A stretch of 64,000 nucleotides of DNA. It comes from Melanopsichium pennsylvanicum (lineage: Eukaryota > Basidiomycota > Ustilaginomycetes > Ustilaginales). Of the stretch, positions 21,300-29,600 are shown piece by piece. The position numbers and the translations under genes were made by a program. The notes beneath the pieces are model-generated. The model had not been told where the DNA came from, did no database searches, and saw only the letters and a list, made by a program, of their open reading frames with translations. Position 1 is the first letter of the stretch; every line of letters starts with the position of its first letter. The stretch covers positions 620,001 through 684,000 of the forward strand of contig OAPG01000005.1 in NCBI GenBank assembly GCA_900208305.1, given 5' to 3'.

Positions 21300-22917
21300 A
21301 TGCTCGCCTCAAGATCAACACAAGTACTGCGAAAAGCTGTCACGATCACGCAAACCATGCGCGCGCCGTCGACACTTGCACAACCCGCATCCACTACACG
21401 CGCAAGTATCAAGACCACCAGAACGACAACGAGAACGGCCATAGATCTCAAATTATCCAGAAATAGGGGCTTTGCTACCACCTCGCCAACTCGAAAAATG
21501 GCAGAATTCACGGGCATGTCGGAGCAAAACCTGACCGAATCGCAGATCGACGTCCGTCGGGCCATTCAAGAAGTTTGCTCTCAGTTTGGAGACGAATATT
21601 GGATGGAGAAGGATGAGTAAGTGAACCTCGCTTTTCCGCGTTTCTTTGACCTACTTCATTGACTTTTATCACCCTCTTTACTTGCTGGTTGAACCTTGTA
21701 GGAAAGCGGAGTATCCCCACGAACTCTACCAAAGTCTGAAAGATGGCCGATGGATAGGCATCTGTATGCCGGAAGCTTACGGTGGAGCTGCGCTCGGTAT
21801 ATCTGAAGCGACGATCATGCTTCAGACCATCGCCGAAAGTGGTGCAGCTGTGGCTGGAGCGCAGAGTATTCACGCCAACATCTACCCTCTGATGCCTATT
21901 ATAGAGTTTGCGAGCGCGGAACAGCACGCGGATTGGTTGCCTAAGATGGTCGACGGTAGGATTCGCAGTTGCTTTGGAGTCACAGAACCAACCACTGGAT
22001 TGGAGACGCTCAAGCTCAAGACCAAAGCTGTCAGACAGGGGGACAAGTACATTGTCAATGGCTCGAAGATCTGGACTTCGTCGGCTCAAGTGGCTTCTCA
22101 TATAGTGCTTCTCGCAAGAACTTCGGAGCCAGAAGAAGGAAAAAGAAGTTCGGGATTGAGTTTGTTCTTCGCTCCGCTTCGAAATGTTGCCAACACTCCA
22201 GAGAACCATGGCAAGGTGGAACTCGCCAAGGGTATCGAGATGCGAAAGATTCCAAAGATGGGAGGCAACACAGTAGACGCCAACGAAGTGTGGTTTGACG
22301 ATTTCGAGATTCCGGCATGTTGCCTTATTGGCGAGGAAGGCAAAGGTTTCAAATACGTTCTTCACGGAATGAATGCTGAACGATGCCTGTTGGCTGGCGA
22401 GGCACTTGGTACTGGGTATGCTGCACTCAAGCGAGCCGTACAATATGCCAAAGATCGAATTGTGTTTGGGAAATCGATTGGCGCGATGCAAGCGATACAG
22501 CATCCCCTGGCAAAAGCTTGGGCACAACTGGAGGCAGCCAAACATCTCACCTACGCAGCGGCAAGAATGTACGATGAACGCGCGGGCGATATTGGGGCTC
22601 AGGCGAATGCGGCCAAATACATGGCTGCGGAAGCAGGGTACAAGGCCTGCGAGACTGCGGTGATGAGCATGGGCGGCATGGGTTACGCAAAAGAGTTTCA
22701 TGTGGAAAGAATGCTGCGAGAGAGCCTGGTCCCCCGACTAGCGCCGGTTAGGTAAGTTTTCGAATCCAAAGTTGTGATGATTATGAGAATGTAACTGATA
22801 ATTTTGATTCATTGTGGCTGTTGGCCTGAACGATGGTCGGTGTCGGCACTTTACAGCCGAGAGATGATCCTCAATTATCTTGGACAACATGTACTCGGAC
22901 TTCCAAAGTCATATTAA
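21300..22917 (+). CDS. Mitochondrial acyl-CoA dehydrogenase, three exons
   Basis: Exons 21300-21616, 21702-22751 and 22857-22917 join into 475 residues. The introns (85 and 105 bp) have GTAAGT donors and TAG or CAG acceptors. Residues 1-65 are Arg/Thr-rich without acids, a mitochondrial presequence. The FAD/substrate motif CFGVTEPTTG is at 196-205, with KIWTSSAQVA (228-237) and GGMGYAKEFHVERMLRE (430-446). The end is PVSREMILNYLGQHVLGLPKSY-like. The usual catalytic Glu near the C-terminus (YEGTS in medium-chain enzymes) is replaced by APVS (453-456), while helix G has MNAERCLLAG with E332 where isovaleryl- and long-chain enzymes carry their base. It should therefore still be active in fatty-acid or branched-chain oxidation. 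The substrate is unknown. Confidence 0.88.
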
Positions 22918-23280
22918 ACTCAATTCAACCTAGGAAATCTGTACACCTCTGCTCTTTCTCTGCTGATATGCATCTCGACTGAGCTGTTGGCAATGCAAAA
23001 GATAAAACACTAGTGTGACGATGCGAAGAATGACAAAATGCATCGTGTAACTTAACTTACAGTACATGGAAGCGTCGAGCGACTCTGATGGGAAAAGACT
23101 GTGGATGCGACGGAAAGAAAAGAGGGTTGACCGCTGCGCGTCTGCGAGTTTAGTGCATATGACGTGCATGCTGGCTGCAGATCCCTCAGCTGTCAAAAAT
23201 ATTCAACGTTGAACTGTATATATAACTTTACTGTAAAGTCACGTTCGTTGCACATGCGATCCTCGCTCTTGGACGGGGCC

Positions 23281-23314
23281 GAGCTAAAGTTCAGACTGAG
23301 CTAAAGTTCAGACT
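23281..23314. repeat. Exact 17-bp tandem duplication
   Basis: GAGCTAAAGTTCAGACT occurs twice head-to-tail, about 400 bases upstream of the hexosaminidase ATG. Confidence 0.9.
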
Positions 23315-23620
23315 TGTTCATTCCAAGTTACAGTCACAGCTATTTAAACTCTGTGAATGGATCCTATCAAATAATGAGGACAGAACTCAGCTTTACTTGA
23401 AACTTCCGCTCGCCACTTGCTCTCGCGGTGCTACCGTATGATAAATTACAATGCTTACCACGGTCCCACACTCCCACGATCCCACAATTCCATCTCAACT
23501 CCTGTCCTTTTGTCCTTTCGCGCTATGCCTTAGCTCCACCGAGATCTAACCGGCTTCCTTCATTTACTACATAGCGAGGTGCTCGGCCACACTCAATCTA
23601 TCCTCAGAGAATCTCTACAG

Positions 23621-23628
23621 TATAAAAA
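23621..23628 (+). promoter_or_regulatory. Probable TATA box of the hexosaminidase gene
   Basis: TATAAAAA lies 87 bases before the ATG at 23708, followed by a TC-rich leader. The position fits a core promoter. Confidence 0.5.
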
Positions 23629-23707
23629 ACTAGTTATCCTTGCCAGACTCGTTTCTCTTTTTCACAACCCAACCTTCTCCTGACAGCTTTCCCATCTATC
23701 GTTCAAG

Positions 23708-25897
23708 ATGTGGCTTCCCTCCAAGGCGCCTTTGCTGGCCGGCACTCTCCTCTTCACCTCTCTCTCTGCACATGCCCTCTGGCCATACCCAACCAACGTC
23801 ACCCAATCTAAAGTCGAACAATTTGTACGCATCGCCCCCAGTCTCAGTTTCACTCTTGTACAAAAAACAGACAAGACTCGCGTCCCCTCGGATCTTAATG
23901 ATGCCATAAATGCCGCTGCTGCGCTTGCCAACTCGATCGATCTCTGGGAAGTCTCTCCGGACAGGGGCGCGAATTATGTTAATGATATCAACTTAAAGAA
24001 CGCGCCCACGGTCGCTAGCGTGCAGATCAAGGTGCTCGAACTGATGCCAGAGACCATGCCTAATCCTTGTGTCAAGAAGGACAGGGTCCAAGAGGCTGTT
24101 GGCAGTGTAGACAAAGGCGATACCAAGAATGGCAAAAGGAGCTCACAGGCTCCTTTCCAGGGTAGAAAGAAGGCTGGTGATGCTCTCAAGAACCACCCTG
24201 AGCAGCAACGCTCCAAGAACAAGGGGTCTGCATTCGACGACGTTCAGTCTAGCATCGCAAGCGCTAATGTCTGGGCCAACTCTTGCAGCATTTCGAATCA
24301 CGCCATCCGCGAGCTTAGCTACAATGTGTCTTCCAAATCCCTCAACCTGGAGAGCGACACCTCTGCTCCCTCCGACCTTGGTTTCTTGGATGGTGAAATG
24401 TATCGCATCCTAATTCCTAGCGATGGCTCCCCGATCCAGCTAACCTCGTACACCTCCATTGGTGCTCTTCGAGGTCTCCAAACTCTGCTGCAGACGATCT
24501 ACGCGCTTCCTCCTAGCCAGGCTGGTAAGATTGAGAGCCAGCGCTTCATCCGCAATGTTCCTATCACCATTTCTGATCGCCCAGCCTACCCTTACCGTGG
24601 CCTCCTCCTCGACACGGCTCGAAACTGGTTCGACGTTCCTACTATACTCAAGCTCATTGACACCATGTCTTTCGTCAAACTCAACCAATTTCACTGGCAC
24701 GCTACCGACACCCAATCTTTTCCGCTCGCATTCGCCGACGATGTCGATGCGAACTCTGGCACAGGAACGAATCTCAGTGTTCTGGCCGAGAAGGGTTCTT
24801 ACGGATGGACCAAGAATGCGAAAGGCGAGGCGATAAAGATGGTCTACACAGAGCACGATGTAGCAACTGTAATTGACTATGCAGCAAAGAAGGGAGTTAA
24901 TGTCATCATCGAAACAGACATGCCTGCTCACATGTTGGAGGGTGTTGACCAACTTGACAACGGAGAACTCATGGCTTGCCCGGACGCGTCTGATTGGCAA
25001 ACGGTTGCTGCCGAGCCTCCCTCCGGACAACTCAGGCTTGTTTCAAATTGGACAGCCTCCAAAACCACTGATCTGGCCAACTATAAGATCCCTCAGCCCA
25101 TTAACAACTTTGTCTCTACCCTCCTGCAAAAGGTCTCATCTCTCTCCAAGTCCCTCTACGTCTCTTCCGGAGGCGACGAGCCCAACTTTGCCTGCTGGAA
25201 CCTGTCGAGCGAAGCCATCATGGAGCCTTACCTGACCCATTTTATGTCGCTCGTCACCAACGTCACTTCTGCCAACGGAAAAAAGGGTATGGTTTGGGAA
25301 GAAATGGCTGTCAAGTTCCCGTCTACAGCCAAAACTCTCGCTCCTGGATCCTTGGTCGAGATCTGGAACGATGCCAACAATTCTCGTATCGCACTTACTA
25401 ATAACCCCAATGTCAACATCGTTTTGGCACCCGTTGATTACTTCTATCTCGATTGTGGAGCTGCATCTTTTCTCGGCAATTCCACTGCAAACCTATGGTG
25501 TGCTTATGTCTCTTGGCAAAAGTCGTATACTTTCTCACCTGCCGCTACGATTGCTAATGCAACCGACGCTATTGTGGGAAATGCCAGTTTCGTTCAAAAC
25601 ATGACTGCGAAGGATGTTAGGGAAAGATTCGTTGGTGGTGAGCATGCTATTTGGAGTGAGACGATCGATGTGACTAATTTGGAGTCGAAAGCTTGGCCTA
25701 GGGCTGCTACGGCATCCGAGATTTTTTGGACTGGTGACAAGATCGCTGGAACCAATAGGGTAGATTCAGACGCATTGGTTGACGCTCTGTCTAGAATCAT
25801 AGATCTTAGGTATAGGTTAAACCAGATGGGCGTAAATGCCGAGCCGTTGCAGCCCCAGTGGTGTGCTGAACGTCCTGGTATGTGCAACATGCAGTAA
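23708..25897 (+). CDS. Secreted GH20 beta-N-acetylhexosaminidase
   Basis: The protein has 729 residues with a signal peptide (about 1-23, ending SAHA|LWPYP). An N-terminal GH20b-like domain (to about 290) is interrupted by a Lys/Gln-rich insertion (about 115-180). The catalytic barrel shows PYRGLLLDTARNWF (substrate-binding R305), FHWHATDTQSFPL (328-340), IETDMPAH, and the catalytic Asp-Glu pair D490-E491 in SSGGDEPNFACW. LVEIWND and the C-terminal GGEHAIWSETIDVTN also match the family. GH20 enzymes remove terminal GlcNAc from chitin oligomers by substrate-assisted catalysis; in fungi they act in wall turnover and chitin use. Many N-glycosylation sequons agree with secretion. All catalytic residues are present. 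Confidence 0.93.
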   Translation: MWLPSKAPLLAGTLLFTSLSAHALWPYPTNVTQSKVEQFVRIAPSLSFTLVQKTDKTRVPSDLNDAINAAAALANSIDLWEVSPDRGANYVNDINLKNAPTVASVQIKVLELMPETMPNPCVKKDRVQEAVGSVDKGDTKNGKRSSQAPFQGRKKAGDALKNHPEQQRSKNKGSAFDDVQSSIASANVWANSCSISNHAIRELSYNVSSKSLNLESDTSAPSDLGFLDGEMYRILIPSDGSPIQLTSYTSIGALRGLQTLLQTIYALPPSQAGKIESQRFIRNVPITISDRPAYPYRGLLLDTARNWFDVPTILKLIDTMSFVKLNQFHWHATDTQSFPLAFADDVDANSGTGTNLSVLAEKGSYGWTKNAKGEAIKMVYTEHDVATVIDYAAKKGVNVIIETDMPAHMLEGVDQLDNGELMACPDASDWQTVAAEPPSGQLRLVSNWTASKTTDLANYKIPQPINNFVSTLLQKVSSLSKSLYVSSGGDEPNFACWNLSSEAIMEPYLTHFMSLVTNVTSANGKKGMVWEEMAVKFPSTAKTLAPGSLVEIWNDANNSRIALTNNPNVNIVLAPVDYFYLDCGAASFLGNSTANLWCAYVSWQKSYTFSPAATIANATDAIVGNASFVQNMTAKDVRERFVGGEHAIWSETIDVTNLESKAWPRAATASEIFWTGDKIAGTNRVDSDALVDALSRIIDLRYRLNQMGVNAEPLQPQWCAERPGMCNMQ

Positions 25898-26639
25898 ACT
25901 TCATATCTCTGCTCTCATTCAATGTCTTTTCCAAATTGCGTCGCTTTTCGCTTAGCCTTTCCCACCTTTGTTCAGACGATGTTCTTCTCTCATGCATCAT
26001 GCAATTCATGCCATTTGTTCACCAACATGGGAACACACACAAACGCGCTCGAGCACAGTCATGCTAATGGAATGGCAAAAGCAGAGCCAACATGGCTACG
26101 AATCAAATTTTCATTTCGTTTTAAGGGTCATGAAAAGGCAAGTTGCTTGGGTCGTGAGAATGGTTCGTGTGTCGGAAATGTGCTTGTGGGGTTTCGTAGA
26201 TTGAGACTGATGCTTTGAGCATCGTTTTAAAATTGCCAGGTGCACAAATGTGATTGGCGTTGAGGCTTGCTCAGGCATTGTTGTTCTTGGTCTTCAAATG
26301 TAGAGATGATGTGTAAGAGCTAAGTCGTGATAGAGTCTTCGTTCGCATTCGGCATCTCTATTATGTCTTGAAATGTGCACCTCGAGTCTTAGTCTTGCGC
26401 CTTTTACAGATCGTGAGGTTCCATCGGTGAGGGCAGCCATCGTTGTGAACTTGAATTTTTGCGTCCTTGAAATTATTCTTGATCCTTCGTTCGTCGAGGT
26501 TGCACGACGTCTTAAATGTCCTCGTTCGAATCTTGATCAGCAGCCTATGGTCATACAACATTGACAAAAAAAAATAACAAGAAAAAGGGTCAGTAGTATC
26601 GTACACATTTACAATGAAACGTTACCGAGCTGTTGAAGC
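25898..26639. other. Convergent 3' region, hexosaminidase and MFS-fusion genes
   Basis: Holds the two 3' UTRs. I see no gene or repeat of note. Confidence 0.45.
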
Positions 26640-29600
26640 TCAGCTCTGTATGCCAAGTCCAAATTTCTGACCCAGCCTTTGGTTGGGGCTTTGGCTTTGA
26701 CCCTGGGCATAGAGGCCCAGTGGCTGACTATGGCTTCGAGCCATAATCTTGCTCCGAGTCACGTCGACACTCTTCCTTGTCATGACTGGCGTATACGGTC
26801 TCGCCTCCTCCTCATTTTCCGCTTTTCCTTTTTGTAGAGATGGGCTTCCTTGGAAATGCACGATTTCGAACCCGTCTTGTGCAGGAGGAGACTGGACACT
26901 GATGCCTGCCCTCGGTTGGGCTCGTGGTGGAGGCGACAAAGGGTGCAGCTGGTGAGGTGGCGAGGAATACACACCAGCGTCAGTGCCGCTATTGTTGAGG
27001 TTGACTGGGAGAGAAGAGGTGCCGATCAGTGTGCGTCCGATGGGATCTCGACTTTCCTGCAGACCCAACATGACCCCACCCCAGCGCTTGAACGCCTTAG
27101 CACCACGACGAGCTTCAGTGGCTTCATTCAATTGTATCGCTTGAGCTGGAGCTGGAGTCGGAACAGGAGCGGTGTTCTTGCTATCGCGGTTAGCGATGAA
27201 TCTAGCCAGCCACAACTCCCTCCTTCCTTCTGCAGTAGCTGTCGCAGCGGTTTGGCGATCTGACTCTTGCATCAATGGTCTCGGTGCTGGTGTACGAGCT
27301 CTCCTTTCCGTCTGAGAAGGGGGCACAGGCTGGACAGAAGATCTTCTATAAATTTCTGTATCATCTGCCGAAAGAGGTCTGTAGCCAAGAGCGCTGGCTA
27401 GCTTCTTGAGCACACCTCCTCGAAGCAGCGTTTCCTTGCCGGTGGTCTGCGGCAGCGACAGAGAGCGGCGACGTGAGACAGCACGCTTCTCTCTCTGTGC
27501 CGCCCTACGTGAGTGCGCACGTCCCGAATCCGCTTCGTCCAGCATCACTAGAGAGGTCGCTCTGGGCTTTGCTCCGTACGAAAACACACAGAACAACGCC
27601 AACAGGATCAACAGCGAAGCCGAGGCGAAGATGACGGAGAACGCGCCAAAGGATAGCTTGCCGAACGCTTGAAGAGCCGTAGACGAGAGAACCGAGCAAA
27701 CTGTGAAGAGAAGAGACGCAACAGCAGTGACTGCAGCGAGCGCTGTCTCGTCCAGCCAGCGCTTGTCGCGCGTTGTGGTGACGCTTTCGCCTGCGTCAAG
27801 CCAAGCTTCCCAATCGGGGCTTTCACCAGATCCTTTGGGAAGCTCGTCGTGTTCGCTACGACCGTGTCGACCAGGAGGACCACCACTAAAGCGAGCAGCA
27901 GCAAGCCGACCGGAAGTGCGCCTGGAATAGGACGTGAAGCGATCAACATCTTCTTCCTGCAATAGGGTGGGTGTACTGACGTCTTCCCGGGCGATCACGT
28001 CCCGGAGGACCACTCTTCGTGGGGGAGAGTAGCCATCCATGACATACTGCATCATTGATACGGCCACAACGACAAGCGACGAAGTGGCGAGAACGATCCC
28101 AAAGGCGGTGAAGAACCATGTGGTGGCGAAGCTCGATGTCAAGGCCAGAGTGTATAGAGCGAAGGAGAAGACGGCAGTAGCGAGAATGGCGGGAACGAGG
28201 AGGGACTCGGTCTTCGCCCGCAACGGTCGGCGCGTGTCAATGCGACCTTTCTCGTCCAGGTACAGCGGACGGGCTTTGGTGCTGAATCCGCTTGAGTTCT
28301 GGGAGCCTTTTCTGGGGATGATCAGGTAGATGGCAACCACTCCACCGATCAGTCCGCTGACAGCGGAGATCATGGTCGCAAGAGCTGCATTCGTTGAGGT
28401 CAATCCATGAACACGTGCGAAGACACCCTGCAAGCCCGAGAAGAGGAACATGTACATCCCACTCAGCCCTGCAATCGACACCGCCATAAGCGCCAAAAAC
28501 GCATTGTACTTCATCAATCTGATCGGTCTTGCCAGATCGTCTGCAAACATCTGCTTCGGCTTGGTCTCGACTTGCGACTCTGGAGTCCAACCTTGTCCGG
28601 TGCGCTTGAGTCGCAGTGCTTCCCTCCGGAACAGCACGAACGAGGCGGTTTCGCGCGTTGCGACGCCGATATACACGATAAGCACCGCAGCGACAATGAG
28701 GGTAAGCCAGTACGTCCAAGACCAAGTCAGCAGCTCCAACACCACTTTGGAGATCCATGGACCCAAAAGTTGGCCACCGACAATAAAGAGCGCGATAGAT
28801 CCCGTCCCAAAGACACGTCCTTTGGAGGTGGCGAAGAGGTCCATGACAGTTGCGAAGCCAAGGAAGATCACAAGACCAGAAAGCAGGCCCAAGACCGATT
28901 GACAAGCAAGGATTGAGGTCACGTTATGGACGAATCCAGCAATCGCACAGACAACGCCAACAGCAACGAGAGAGAAGAGGGTAATTCGTTGACGGCCGAA
29001 ACCCACGATCAGGTTGGCGAAGAAAAGTCCTCCACCCTGAGAGCCGTTGTAAGCGAGACCTCCAAGTTGTAGCAAGAACGCAGAGGCTGAAGACGCGGAT
29101 TCGTCGGCAATGATACGGGGAACCGTGTTGTTGTAGCCTGAGGCAAGGGCTTGGAGAGCAAAGATATATATCCAATAAGCGAGGAGCTGACGCAATTTGG
29201 CCCATGCACTCCAACGGTCGGCCCACGTGACGATGTCCGACTCAGAAGATGCAGAGGATCCAGCATCGTCTTCGTCTTCATCAAAGTCGTGTTCGTCGAC
29301 ATAGTCGGCTGGGTCGATGTCTACAATCTCTCCCTCCTCCAAGTCTCGTATTTTCCGAGATCCGGACCCCCTGACATTGTTCAGAAGTACCTGCCTGGCA
29401 TCGTCTTCAATCGCCTCGACCTGGTCCTCATCGAGACCATCCTGAAGCGTCATTTGACTGAGCCGGCGATCCTTGTGACCGTTGCTCAAGCTTCTCTTGA
29501 CCCTCTCTGCACTCTGTCTCTGCTGCTGTTGGTGCTTAGCGAGATCGATATCGTCCTCAACATCAGCAGCCCACGGTTTGTGTTCGGAGAGGAGCTGTTT

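Larger units (their letters stand above)
22918..23707. other. Intergenic, promoter of the hexosaminidase gene
   Basis: It contains TTACAGTACA (23057), TTTACTGTAAAG (23228), an exact 17-bp duplication (23281-23314) and a TATA-like element (23621). The remainder is pyrimidine-rich leader. Confidence 0.5.

Noticed and set aside
21508..22701. 397-codon minus-strand frame over the acyl-CoA dehydrogenase
   Set aside because: The plus strand carries full enzyme motifs and consistent introns; the antisense translation shows none.
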